This document shows, one piece after another, positions 42,259 through 51,044 of a DNA stretch of 64,000 bases. The DNA comes from Pseudomonadota bacterium (GTDB taxonomy: Bacteria > Pseudomonadota > Alphaproteobacteria > Rhizobiales > Rhizobiaceae). Location: the NCBI GenBank assembly GCA_023451735.1, contig JAEXYH010000015.1, positions 62,001 through 126,000 on the forward strand, read 5' to 3'. How positions within the stretch are numbered: position 1 is the first letter of the stretch; each line of letters starts with the position of its first letter. The notes beneath the pieces are model-generated. The model did not search any database. It was not told where the DNA came from and saw only the letters and a list, made by a program, of their open reading frames with translations. The position numbers were made by a program, and so were the translations under genes.

Positions 42259-44652
42259 TTACGGCAGGATTCGCGCGGTGCCTCGCGCTTCGCCTATCGA
42301 GCGCCGTAGAACGCGCGACAGGAGTTCAACGGAATACGGCTTCTGGACCAGTTCGAAGCCTTGATGAGCGTTCTCGGTGAGAACGCTGCTGTAACCGCTG
42401 GTTAAAACGACAGGAAGCCCGGGATATCGGTCGCGTATGATTGTCGCGAGTTCGACACCGTTCATGCCGGGCATGATGACGTCAGAAAAGACAAGATCGA
42501 AGGCGAGCTCGTCGCGTGCCAGCAAAGCCAGCGCATCAGCCGCTGATGTCACCCATTCCGTCGCATACCCAAGATCCTGTAACAACTCGGTCGAGAAGTT
42601 TCCAACGTCCTGATTGTCTTCGACGACCAATACGCGATTTCCGATCCCACCGAACGTCTCACTGCTTCCGGCAATGTCCGCTATTGCGACGGACGGTGTT
42701 TCGGAGCGAGGCAAGTAGATCGTGAATGTTGCGCCCTCGCCCACCACACTCGTCACAACGACATCGCCGCCGGACTGTTTGGCAAAGCCAAAGACTTGGC
42801 TGAGGCCGAGGCCTGTACCTTTCCCGACCTCCTTGGTAGTGAAGAAGGGCTCGAAAATCGCTTGAAGGTGTTGCTCGGGAATTCCCCCGCCGCTATCCAC
42901 TATCGAAACAGCGACGAAGTTTCCTTGCCGCGCGCCATGCGCGCGCACGGCCGGAATTTCGCCGACATGCTCCGCAGCGATGATCAGCTGCCCTTCGCCA
43001 CCCATTGCATCGCGTGCATTCACCGCGAGATTAACCATCGCAGTCTCGAACTGACCGACGTCAGCCAAGGCCAGCAAGGTTTCCGGGGGTCTCCGAACTT
43101 CGATCCGGATACGGGCGCCGACCAGCGGACGAACGAGGCTTGCAATGCTCTCAATCTGGTTGACGACATCGAATGTCACGGGAGCCAGCGGCTGCCGTCG
43201 TGCGAATGCCAGCAGTTGTGCCGTGAGTCTTGAGGCGCGATCCACAGTATCCGAGATGGCATCGACATATCGGCGACGCCTCTCATCGGGAAGTTCTCGT
43301 CGTCGGAGAAAATCTGTCGCTGAGCGAATGATGGTGAGGAGATTGTTGAAGTCGTGCGCCACACCGCCCGTCAATTGCCCGACGGCCTCCATCTTCTGCG
43401 CCTGACGCAGTGCCTCTTCGTTCAAGCGCTGCTCGGTCGTATCAACCCCTTCTGCAAGCACTGCAGTCACACGACCGGTCTCGTCTGTCACCGGACGCAG
43501 CGCGAGATCGAGATGACGCCGACCGCTCGGAAGATTCAACTCCAATTCAGTCCGGGTGGAGGATCCGGCCGCCGCCTCACGGAAGGCTTTCTCTACCATT
43601 TCCGAGCTTTGCGGCGTATCACGGAACCAGAGCGTGGTCCAATACCGCTGGCCGACGACGTCCGAAAGCTGCGCCTTGCCAGCGACCAGCGCGGTCACAT
43701 TGGCATAAACGACCCTACCATCCAGATCGAGCAACCCCTGATACTGGTTCGTCGTTTCGAGAATGGCGCGGAGCTGTGACTCTCGGTTACGAAGTTGACC
43801 GGTGCGCTGAGCGACCAAGCTTTCCAGCCGGTCATTGACGGCTCGGAGATCAATCTCAGCCTGCTTGGCAGCGGTGATGTCATGAGCGACGCCTATGAAA
43901 CCAATATGCCTGCCAGCGGGGTCCCATCGCGGTTGCGATTCCGACTTGATCCAACGGTACGCGCCATCGGAATGCCGATATCTTGCCTCAAGGACGAATG
44001 GGTTCAGCGAAGCCTCGCCTGCGATGCTTTCCTTCACGACCCGCGCGGCATCGTCCGGATGCAAGATCGCGCGCCAGTCAAATGCCAATGCCTGCTCGTA
44101 GGGTAACCCGACAAAATCGACATAGGCCTGGTTCGCGAAGCTCCTCGTGCGATCAAGGCGGGTCACCCAGATTGGAACAGGCGCACTGTCGGCCATCAAC
44201 CTGAACCGCTCTTCGCTCTCGCGCAGCATTTCCCGAGCAACAGTTCGCTCCGTTATGTCGATGTGCGCTCCCACCATACGGACAGCGCGCCCATGCTCGT
44301 CACGGTCAATCCGCCCTTCGGCGGCAATCCACCGCACCTCGCCGTCGTTCGGACGAATGATCCGGTACTGCGAGGAATATCGATGGGCCTGGCTACTCAG
44401 TACATCGAAGAATTGCTGCTCAGCACGATCGCGATCGTCAGGATGAAGACGCTGTGCCCAATCGTCATGGGTTTCGTTGACTGCCTCTGGACCTAGACCA
44501 TGAATCTCCAGATACTCTGGCGAGCGCCGGTTACGCACGCCATCGATCAGGTCAATGACCACGCCGCCGACTTTTGCGATCCGCTGCGCCTCGGCAAGCT
44601 CGGCCTCGCGCTCTTTCAGCCAGCGTTCCGCCGCTGAAATGTCCTCACTCAT
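42259..44652 (-). CDS. multi-PAS hybrid sensor histidine kinase with receiver domain
   Basis: 797 residues, soluble. Order: short coiled coil, three to four PAS/PAC domains (~20-130, 140-265, 290-410), HisKA with GGVAHDFNNLLTIIRSATD, HATPase with TAMVNLAVNARDAMGGEGQ, DSGGGIPEQ and GKGTGLGLSQVFGF, and a receiver (VLVVEDNQDVGNFSTELL; DLVFSDVIMPGMNG). It shares the plan of the kinase at 34098-36998 though with different PAS domains. No cognate regulator is adjacent. Kinases in this region are candidates for feeding a general-stress relay, which is inference. Confidence 0.93.
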   Translation of the reverse strand: MSEDISAAERWLKEREAELAEAQRIAKVGGVVIDLIDGVRNRRSPEYLEIHGLGPEAVNETHDDWAQRLHPDDRDRAEQQFFDVLSSQAHRYSSQYRIIRPNDGEVRWIAAEGRIDRDEHGRAVRMVGAHIDITERTVAREMLRESEERFRLMADSAPVPIWVTRLDRTRSFANQAYVDFVGLPYEQALAFDWRAILHPDDAARVVKESIAGEASLNPFVLEARYRHSDGAYRWIKSESQPRWDPAGRHIGFIGVAHDITAAKQAEIDLRAVNDRLESLVAQRTGQLRNRESQLRAILETTNQYQGLLDLDGRVVYANVTALVAGKAQLSDVVGQRYWTTLWFRDTPQSSEMVEKAFREAAAGSSTRTELELNLPSGRRHLDLALRPVTDETGRVTAVLAEGVDTTEQRLNEEALRQAQKMEAVGQLTGGVAHDFNNLLTIIRSATDFLRRRELPDERRRRYVDAISDTVDRASRLTAQLLAFARRQPLAPVTFDVVNQIESIASLVRPLVGARIRIEVRRPPETLLALADVGQFETAMVNLAVNARDAMGGEGQLIIAAEHVGEIPAVRAHGARQGNFVAVSIVDSGGGIPEQHLQAIFEPFFTTKEVGKGTGLGLSQVFGFAKQSGGDVVVTSVVGEGATFTIYLPRSETPSVAIADIAGSSETFGGIGNRVLVVEDNQDVGNFSTELLQDLGYATEWVTSAADALALLARDELAFDLVFSDVIMPGMNGVELATIIRDRYPGLPVVLTSGYSSVLTENAHQGFELVQKPYSVELLSRVLRRSIGEARGTARILP

Positions 44653-44885
44653 CCCGCCACCTGCTCGCTCTGCCCGCCGAGCCTAGCGCATCACCGCTGG
44701 TGTCTCCAGCAGCCAGTTCCCGCCAGACGGCCATATGTCGGGTACCAGACCAACACGGACCGGGTCCGGGCGCCCCCGGACAGACGGCTCCGAAACACTA
44801 TCGCTGCAGCACTTTATATCCGTTGATCGCCGCCGGCGATGTGCGCGTTAGCTTCGTATTTGCCTTCCCGCTTTAAGCGGCGGAG

Positions 44886-45140
44886 ATGACCTCACGCAGA
44901 GAAAGACGGTTTGAGCATCGGATGCGCCGAAGGACCTACGCTTGGGTGCATCTGCAGTCAGGAAGGATTCTTCAGCTTCCTGTGTTCGACGTGAGCGCGA
45001 ATGGCCTTCGCGTGACCATCGGCGACAACTTCATTTCGCCGCTTGTGGATGTGCGCCTTATCCCAACAGACCCACCTCGACCAGCAAAGGTTGTCTGGTG
45101 CAGATGGGGCATGGCTGGGATTGAATTTCTAGAGCCTTAA
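44886..45140 (+). CDS. PilZ domain protein
   Basis: 84 residues, a single PilZ domain. The c-di-GMP motif is present in two parts: an Arg-rich start (RFEHRMRRRTYAWV) for RxxxR and DVSANGLRV for the [D/N]xSxxG motif. It probably binds cyclic di-GMP and acts through an unknown partner. It stands alone between the second kinase and a minus-strand gene. Confidence 0.85.
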   Translation: MTSRRERRFEHRMRRRTYAWVHLQSGRILQLPVFDVSANGLRVTIGDNFISPLVDVRLIPTDPPRPAKVVWCRWGMAGIEFLEP

Positions 45141-45162
45141 GCGCCGCTCGGTCAGCTCCGTC

Positions 45163-45495
45163 TCATCCGCGGTTACGACATGAATAAGCCGCTTCGAGAG
45201 CCGCGCGTGCCAATTCCTCAAGGCGCCGTTGCGGAAAGTTCGTGCGCAATAGTGATTGAAAGCCGCCATCGTAGCCGGCCAGCATTTCTGCCTGAATAGC
45301 TCGTGCGGCGGCGGAAATCTCCTCTTGGGAAATGTCGCCACTGGTTTCTGGCGGATCATTTCGATGGTGCTCTTGCGGGGGAAGTGCGACCACCGCATCC
45401 GCAAGAATGGTACCGAGCTTCACCTGCAAAGCTGCGAGGCCAATCAGCCTGCCCACCATCTCTTTGGCAACGTCGCTCACACCGTTTTTTCTCAC
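45163..45495 (-). CDS. small helical hypothetical protein
   Basis: 110 residues (MRKNGVSDVAKEMVGRLIGL...), mainly helical with no recognised family. A GGAAC-N16-GGTT sequence lies 18 bases upstream, supporting a stress-induced gene. The weaker plus-strand frames across it lack features. Confidence 0.6.
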   Translation of the reverse strand: MRKNGVSDVAKEMVGRLIGLAALQVKLGTILADAVVALPPQEHHRNDPPETSGDISQEEISAAARAIQAEMLAGYDGGFQSLLRTNFPQRRLEELARAALEAAYSCRNRG

Positions 45496-45512
45496 CCGTT
45501 ATCCAGCACGGT

Positions 45513-45537
45513 AACCGGCCACTCGTGTTGGTGTTCC
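45513..45537 (-). promoter_or_regulatory. EcfG-type promoter
   Basis: Minus strand GGAAC-N16-GGTT, one base off consensus, 18 bases before the start at 45495. Confidence 0.65.
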
Positions 45538-45726
45538 ACGCGGGACGTCCGGAGCTAAGGATTCACCCGAGCGCCCGCCAATATCGAAATCGGTGCAACC
45601 TACTCGTTGCGGATAGGCATCCCCGATGCGCACGAAGAGAAGTGGCAATTCCCGTCAGAAACCTTCCCGATATCGCGGAGTTCATCTGCAAAAGCGCGCC
45701 TCCCGGCTCGCCTAATGGAGAGCCTC

Positions 45727-46842
45727 ATGAGTCCGCGCCCGCCTATTCCGTTTACCCCCGACGTCGAACAGGTTTCACCGAACGAGCAACAGACCATCGA
45801 AGGTCTCATCGATGCGTTCGACGTCATCCTTGAACGAACATCGCAGGATTACGGCCACGCCGTCAGATCGGTCCATGCCAAGGCGCACGGAATCCTGATC
45901 GGCGAAATGACGATCGATGACGGCCTCGCTCCTGAACTGGCGCAAGGACTCTTCGCGACGCCCCGCCGGCATCAGGTCGTGATGCGGCTGTCCACAAATG
46001 CCGGCGATATCCTCCCAGACGATATCAGTTTGCCGCGCGGCTTGGCACTCAAGGTGCTTGATGTCCAGGGCGAGCGCCTGCCGGGCGCTGACGGCAAAAC
46101 CCAGGATTTCGTCTTCGTGAATGGTCCCATCTTCCAGGCTCCAACGGCAGACAAGTTTCTTGGCAATCTGAAACTGCTGGCAAAGACCACCGACCGCCTT
46201 GAAGGCACCAAACAGACGCTATCCGCTATATTGCGCGGCGTAAGTTCGGCGCTCGGTGCTGTCGGCATCGAAAGCCCGGCGATCAATTCGCTCGGCGGAG
46301 CCCCGAACGTCGATCCGCTCGGCGAAACCTATTACAGCGCCACGCCATTCCGATATGGCGGCTATATCGCGAAGTTTTCGATCGCTCCGGCCTCGCCGTC
46401 GCTAACCGCCCGCACCGGGAAGATCATCGATGCCTCCGATCGTCCCAACGCGATCCGCGAGATTGTACAGCAGGAGATGCGCGGCATCGACGGCATGTGG
46501 GAATTTCGTGTCCAGCTCTGCCGCGACATCGACAAGCAGCCGGTCGAGGATCCTACCGTTCGTTGGGACGAAGCCGAGGCGCCCTTCGCGCGCGTTGCGA
46601 CGATACGGATCGGTCCCCAAGACAGCTGGGCGCCTGCCCTCGTTCAAGCAGTGGACGAAGACATGCGCTTCAGCGTTTGGACCGGCCTCGCTGCGCATCA
46701 GCCACTTGGCAATATCAACCGCGCACGCCGTGCGCCGTACCAGCACTCGGCCGAGTTTCGTGCCCGCTTCAATGGGTGCCCGGTTCACGAACCTGCAGCG
46801 TCGCCTGCAGTCGCTGCCACTTCGATTGTTCACCAGCCATGA
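45727..46842 (+). CDS. catalase-family heme protein
   Basis: 371 residues from ATG at 45727. It belongs to the small catalase-like family (SrpA/y4iL type): VRSVHAKAHGILIGEM corresponds to the catalase His loop, VVMRLSTNAGD to the RFS segment, PRGLALKVLDV and FVFVNGPIF to the core. The heme Tyr region is diverged. Such proteins are thought to act on peroxides. It overlaps the next gene by ATGA, so the two are expressed together. No EcfG match was found in the 230 bases upstream. Confidence 0.87.
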   Translation: MSPRPPIPFTPDVEQVSPNEQQTIEGLIDAFDVILERTSQDYGHAVRSVHAKAHGILIGEMTIDDGLAPELAQGLFATPRRHQVVMRLSTNAGDILPDDISLPRGLALKVLDVQGERLPGADGKTQDFVFVNGPIFQAPTADKFLGNLKLLAKTTDRLEGTKQTLSAILRGVSSALGAVGIESPAINSLGGAPNVDPLGETYYSATPFRYGGYIAKFSIAPASPSLTARTGKIIDASDRPNAIREIVQQEMRGIDGMWEFRVQLCRDIDKQPVEDPTVRWDEAEAPFARVATIRIGPQDSWAPALVQAVDEDMRFSVWTGLAAHQPLGNINRARRAPYQHSAEFRARFNGCPVHEPAASPAVAATSIVHQP

Positions 46843-49121
46843 ACGACGCCGGGCCCGACGAAATCAAGTATGACGGTCCTGCCGGCGGTTGGGGTTCGCT
46901 GCGCGGCATTGCCAGCGTATTCGGCAAGGAATGGGCGACGCCGGCCGCGCTGGAGACACTGGCACGCCAGAACAAGCCCGGCGGCTTCATGTGCGTATCT
47001 TGCGCATGGACCAAACCCGAACACCCGCACCCGCTGGAGTTCTGCGAGAACGGCGCAAAGGCAACGCTGTGGGAATTGACCTCGCGTCGCTGCGATCCCG
47101 ATTTCTTCGCCGCGCATACCTTGGCCGAATTACGAACATGGAGCGACTATGAGCTAGAGCAGACTGGCCGTCTCACCCATCCCATGCGCTTTGACCCGGC
47201 CAACGATAAATATGTGCCGGTCGAGTGGGAGGAAGCATTCGCAGCGATCGGCCGCGAGCTGAAGGCTCTCGCACCGAAATCGGCAGTTTTCTATGCGTCC
47301 GGCCGCGCCAGCTTGGAGACATCCTATCTCTATGCGCTATTCGCCCGGCTTTATGGCCATAACAATCTACCCGACAGTTCCAACATGTGCCACGAGACCA
47401 CGTCGGTAAGTCTCAAAAAGGTCATCGGCTCGCCAGTAGGCACCTGCACCCTCGACGACTTCAATGCTTGCGATGCGATCTTTTTCTTTGGACAGAATAC
47501 CGGCTCGAACAGTCCGCGCTTCCTTCACACGCTCAAGGACGCTGTCGAGCGTGGTTGCAAGATCGTCACCTTCAATCCGGTGCGGGAGAAAGGCTTGATC
47601 GAATTCGTCGATCCGCAGAACCCGATCCAGATGACCATCGGCAAGCCGACGAAACTGTCGAGCCTGTATCTCCAGGTTCGGCCGGGCGGCGACATCGCGG
47701 CCATCATGGGCATGATCAAGCATGTGCTCGCGGCCGATGAACAGGCGATGGCATCAGGCGCACGCATGCTCGACGGCGACTTTATCGCTGAACACACCCA
47801 CGGCTTCGATGAATTCGTTGCGCAGGCACATCGCACCGAATGGGCAGATATTGAGCGCGAAGCCGGGCTTGATCGGGCCGATCTCGCTGCCGCTGCCGAC
47901 ATCTATTGCGAGGCCAAGAATGTGATCGCCATTTATGGCATGGGCGTTACCCAACACTTCCACGGCGCCGACACCATCGGAATGCTGGTCAATCTGCTGA
48001 TGCTGCGCGGAAATCTCGGCAGGCCCGGTGCAGGCATTTCGCCGGTGCGCGGTCATTCGAATGTGCAGGGCCAGCGAACCGTCGGCATCTCCGAGAAACC
48101 CGAACTCGTTCCGCTTGATCACCTCGAGCGGCGGTTTGCCTTCAAGGCGCCCCGCGACAAAGGGCGCAACACCGTCGAGACCTGCGAGGGCATCATCGAT
48201 GGCAGCGTGCAAGCCTTCATCGGCTTGGGTGGCAATTTCTTGCGTGCCATTCCAGAACGCGAGCAGATGGAAGCGGCTTGGCCAAACATGCAGCTCACGG
48301 TCCAGATCGCCACCAAGCTGAACCGCAGCCATTTGGTCAATGGCCAGGCGGCCTATCTGCTGCCCTGCCTCGGCCGGTCGGAGATCGATGAGCAGGCCTC
48401 TGGCCCGCAGACCGTCACAATGGAGGATTCGCTCAGCTGCATCCACGGCTCGCGGGGTCATCGCAGCCCGGCCAGCGATACGCTGCGCTCCGAACTCGCC
48501 ATCGTCGCCGGCTTGGCAAAAGCGACATTGCAGCCAAACGACGCGGTGAGATGGGACGACTGGACCGCGGATTATGGGAAGGTCCGCGAACTGATTGAGG
48601 AAACTTATCCAGGCCAGTTCAAGCAGTTCAGCGCACGCATGTTCACACCCGGCGGCTTTTATCGCGGCAACAAGGTGCGCGACCGCATCTGGCAGACGGA
48701 ATCCGGAAAAGCCGAATTTACCCGGCCCACATCGCTGAGTTCGGTCGGTGTCGCCGATAAAGCCGGCCGCTTTCGGCTCATCACCATGCGCTCCAACGAC
48801 CAGTTCAACACGACGATCTACGGTCTATCTGACCGGCTACGCGGCATCGAGGGAACGCGCGACGTGCTGCTGATGTGCCGGGAAGACATCGCAGAACACG
48901 GCCTGCAGGCCGGCCAGCGCGTCACGCTGTTCTCCGATGCGGAAGACGGCGTCGCGCGCCGTCTCGATGGACTTGTGGTAACCGCCTTCGATCTCCCGCG
49001 CGGCTGTCTCGGCGCCTACTACCCCGAGGCCAATCCTCTCCTGCCGCTATGGTATCACGACCAACAGTCGAAGACGCCGGCTGCTAAGGGCATCCCAGTG
49101 CAGATCAAAGCGGAGCCTTAA
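46839..49121 (+). CDS. YdeP/FdhF-like molybdopterin oxidoreductase
   Basis: 760 residues from ATG at 46839, overlapping the catalase-like stop. It is of the FdhF/YdeP family of molybdopterin-binding oxidoreductases linked to acid and redox stress. CVSCAWTKP and FCENG near residues 52-75 are the family's Fe-S region. The MGD-binding core shows NNLPDSSNMCHETT, FFFGQNTGSNSPRF, GMGVTQHFHGADT, RPGAGISPVRGHSNVQG and a C-terminal YPEANPLLPLW. Substrate unknown. Earlier in-frame codons lie inside the catalase-like gene and were not used. Confidence 0.93.
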   Translation: MNDAGPDEIKYDGPAGGWGSLRGIASVFGKEWATPAALETLARQNKPGGFMCVSCAWTKPEHPHPLEFCENGAKATLWELTSRRCDPDFFAAHTLAELRTWSDYELEQTGRLTHPMRFDPANDKYVPVEWEEAFAAIGRELKALAPKSAVFYASGRASLETSYLYALFARLYGHNNLPDSSNMCHETTSVSLKKVIGSPVGTCTLDDFNACDAIFFFGQNTGSNSPRFLHTLKDAVERGCKIVTFNPVREKGLIEFVDPQNPIQMTIGKPTKLSSLYLQVRPGGDIAAIMGMIKHVLAADEQAMASGARMLDGDFIAEHTHGFDEFVAQAHRTEWADIEREAGLDRADLAAAADIYCEAKNVIAIYGMGVTQHFHGADTIGMLVNLLMLRGNLGRPGAGISPVRGHSNVQGQRTVGISEKPELVPLDHLERRFAFKAPRDKGRNTVETCEGIIDGSVQAFIGLGGNFLRAIPEREQMEAAWPNMQLTVQIATKLNRSHLVNGQAAYLLPCLGRSEIDEQASGPQTVTMEDSLSCIHGSRGHRSPASDTLRSELAIVAGLAKATLQPNDAVRWDDWTADYGKVRELIEETYPGQFKQFSARMFTPGGFYRGNKVRDRIWQTESGKAEFTRPTSLSSVGVADKAGRFRLITMRSNDQFNTTIYGLSDRLRGIEGTRDVLLMCREDIAEHGLQAGQRVTLFSDAEDGVARRLDGLVVTAFDLPRGCLGAYYPEANPLLPLWYHDQQSKTPAAKGIPVQIKAEP

Positions 49122-49156
49122 GCCGCGCCGCATATCACCGCGGCAGCCCCCCGCTC

Positions 49157-49316
49157 TCAATAAGTGTTCGTCTCGCTCCACCTCTCGAGATCGGGTTTTT
49201 CCCATGGGATCCAACTGATCCTTCTCGAACGTCCCATTCCAAGGCTCATCGGTCTGGCTGGTTGGAGCTCGGCCGGTCTTTTGCCGGGGATCGTCATTTG
49301 GCATTTCTTTGCTCAT
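49157..49316 (-). pseudogene. small hydrophilic protein with a one-base frameshift
   Basis: From ATG at 49316 the protein starts MSKEMPNDDPRQKTGRAPTSQ and looks normal to about residue 38. There the frame runs on into the ydeP-like gene, but one frame over it reads WEKPDLERWSETNTY and stops at 49157-49159, which is the usual end of this small Rhizobiales family. One surplus C near GATCCCATGG (around 49200) would explain it. Either the gene is broken or the assembly has a base error. Confidence 0.6.
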
Positions 49317-49438
49317 AACTGCCCCCTTACGATCGCTTAGCAACAGGCTAACAGCCCTCGCTAAACACAGAGGCGCCGCTTTGGAAGGCGACGCCCATCA
49401 TTTGTGCACTTCGAGCCGCGCACAGGCGAAACCGCCGA

Positions 49439-49867
49439 CTATAATTTTACATCAAATTCCTCGCGCCCCTTCCAGCAAGTCAGACGCTTCGCTTTCACCC
49501 GGATGAGGACCAAGCCTGGCGTCTCAATCCCTTGTTCGAACCACTTGTCCAGGTCCGAATTCCAGTGCCGCTGAAAGGCAGCGTTATTGCGGACAAGATC
49601 TGCCTCACCTTCCACCGCAATATAGATCCCATCAGAGAAAATGCCCGCTTCCGAAGAAAAGCCGAGCGCGACTTTCGGATTTCCCTCGATATCGGAAATC
49701 ACGCGCGCCGATTGCAGCGCAAAATAATATGAAGTGCCATCATAGGCGACGTCACCATTGTTGCTCATCGGACGATTTGCGATCTGGCCACCCTCGGTGT
49801 GGGTCGAGAGGATCGCGATGTCGATTCCGGCCATGTCCTTCGCGATGTCGGCGAGCGACTTTGTCAT
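49439..49867 (-). CDS. pyridoxamine 5'-phosphate oxidase-like (general stress protein 26 type)
   Basis: 142 residues, a split-barrel flavin-binding domain: DIAILSTHTEGGQIANRPM, YYFALQSARVISDIEGNPKVAL and GLVLIRVKAKRLTCWKG. Proteins of this kind bind FMN/FAD and are induced in stress; the reaction is unknown. A GGAAC-N16-GGTT promoter lies 26 bases upstream, and the divergent neighbour is the DUF4142 gene. Confidence 0.88.
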   Translation of the reverse strand: MTKSLADIAKDMAGIDIAILSTHTEGGQIANRPMSNNGDVAYDGTSYYFALQSARVISDIEGNPKVALGFSSEAGIFSDGIYIAVEGEADLVRNNAAFQRHWNSDLDKWFEQGIETPGLVLIRVKAKRLTCWKGREEFDVKL

Positions 49868-49892
49868 TTGGCGTTCTCCATAAAGGATGGGA

Positions 49893-49917
49893 AACCGCGC
49901 GTGTCGAACAACGTTCC
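49893..49917 (-). promoter_or_regulatory. EcfG-type promoter for the PPOX-like gene
   Basis: Minus strand GGAAC-N16-GGTT, one base off consensus, 26 bases before the start at 49867. A weaker plus-strand GGAAC-N16-CATT at 49983-50007 faces the DUF4142 gene. Confidence 0.68.
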
Positions 49918-50058
49918 GTTGTCACAATTTTGCCCGTCGAAGCTCGCCAACCAAGCGCCCGAATTGTGCTTGGCAGCGGCTCGGAACTTAGCCATCAACT
50001 GCACATTTCCCGATGCCGGTTCTGCAGCCGGTAGCCCCTTTTTTGAAGGAATACCGGG

Positions 50059-50592
50059 ATGAAAACGCTCGCCATTGCCACGGCCGCATTGCTGACGATC
50101 ACCATTGGCACTGCGTCGGCTCAATCAGTCGGTGAAAAAACCGGCGTCAATTCGGTCCTCGGGATTGCCCCGACCACAGCTGACTTTGTCAAGGAAGCGG
50201 CGCTGAGCGATCTGACCGAGATCGCGACAAGCAAGCTTGCCCAGGAGCGCGGCGACGCCGACGCAAAGACATTCGCAGCGCAGATGGTCACCGATCACAC
50301 AAAAACCTCCGAAGAATTGAAAGCGCTCGTCTCCGGCGGCGTGAAAGCCGAGCTCCCCGCCGCGCTGGACGACGCTCACCAGAAGAAGGTCGATAAACTA
50401 AAAGATGCCAAGCCCGAAGATTTCACGGCCGATTATGCCTCGATGCAAGTCAGCGCGCACAAAGACGCAGTGTCGCTGTTCGAACGCTATGCTAAGGGCG
50501 GCGAGGATGCGAAGCTGAAGGACTGGGCCGGTAAAACACTTCCCCATCTGCAGCATCACCTCGAAATGGCGCAGAACTTGAACAAGAAGTAG
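50059..50592 (+). CDS. DUF4142 exported ferritin-like protein
   Basis: 177 residues with a signal peptide (residues 1-22, ending in TASAQ). The mature part is the helical DUF4142 bundle: TTADFVKEAALSDLTEIATS, KTFAAQMVTDHTKTSEELK, and a C-terminal LKDWAGKTLPHLQHHLEMA with the conserved His. Periplasmic, function unknown, often stress-induced. A strong terminator follows at once. Confidence 0.9.
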   Translation: MKTLAIATAALLTITIGTASAQSVGEKTGVNSVLGIAPTTADFVKEAALSDLTEIATSKLAQERGDADAKTFAAQMVTDHTKTSEELKALVSGGVKAELPAALDDAHQKKVDKLKDAKPEDFTADYASMQVSAHKDAVSLFERYAKGGEDAKLKDWAGKTLPHLQHHLEMAQNLNKK

Positions 50593-50604
50593 CACACGTG
50601 GCAA

Positions 50605-50638
50605 AAAGGAGGTCTGTTCTGTAGAACAGGCCTCCTTT
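50605..50638 (+). terminator. strong bidirectional hairpin after DUF4142
   Basis: A 16-bp stem (AAAGGAGGTCTGTTCT with its near-perfect reverse complement, one G-U pair) with a two-base loop, 13 bases after the stop. A-run before and T-run after allow use from both strands. Confidence 0.88.
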
Positions 50639-50692
50639 ATGACGACCGTTTAACTTTGCATCAAGGCGGCGGCGCAAGACCAGAGCCATTGG

Positions 50693-50866
50693 TTATTCGG
50701 GCATCGGCTCTGGTGACTGCGGCGCGGCCTCGTTTCCCGGCTCATCTGCTTCAAGTTCGCTTTTGGCCTGATGCCAGAACTCCTCGTGCCGCCCCTCCGG
50801 CCGCCCCGCCTTTTCCCAGAGACCATGCGCGTACTCTCGAATTTGATCCTCGGAATATTTCGGCAT
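50693..50866 (-). CDS. DUF2934 protein
   Basis: 57 residues from ATG at 50866. It fits the DUF2934 pattern: EDQIREYAHGLWEKAGRPEG followed by EEFWHQAKSELE, plus a Pro/Glu tail. Very common in Rhizobiales stress sets; function unknown. GGAAC-N16-GGTT lies 23 bases upstream. Confidence 0.85.
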   Translation of the reverse strand: MPKYSEDQIREYAHGLWEKAGRPEGRHEEFWHQAKSELEADEPGNEAAPQSPEPMPE

Positions 50867-50888
50867 GACGTCCTCCTTGAAGCCGAGC

Positions 50889-50913
50889 AACCTGCAAGGC
50901 GCAAAAGCGTTCC
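50889..50913 (-). promoter_or_regulatory. EcfG-type promoter for DUF2934
   Basis: Minus strand GGAAC-N16-GGTT, one base off consensus, 23 bases before the DUF2934 start. Confidence 0.68.
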
Positions 50914-51044
50914 CCATAGTCATTCAACGAGCGAAAGGGATTGGGCGTTATCCATCGCTTGCGGAACCAATTCACATTGTGGTTGTCATAACTGCGGCCG
51001 AGCAATCCGCCGGCCTTTTCTCACGAAAATGATTGCTCGTACGA

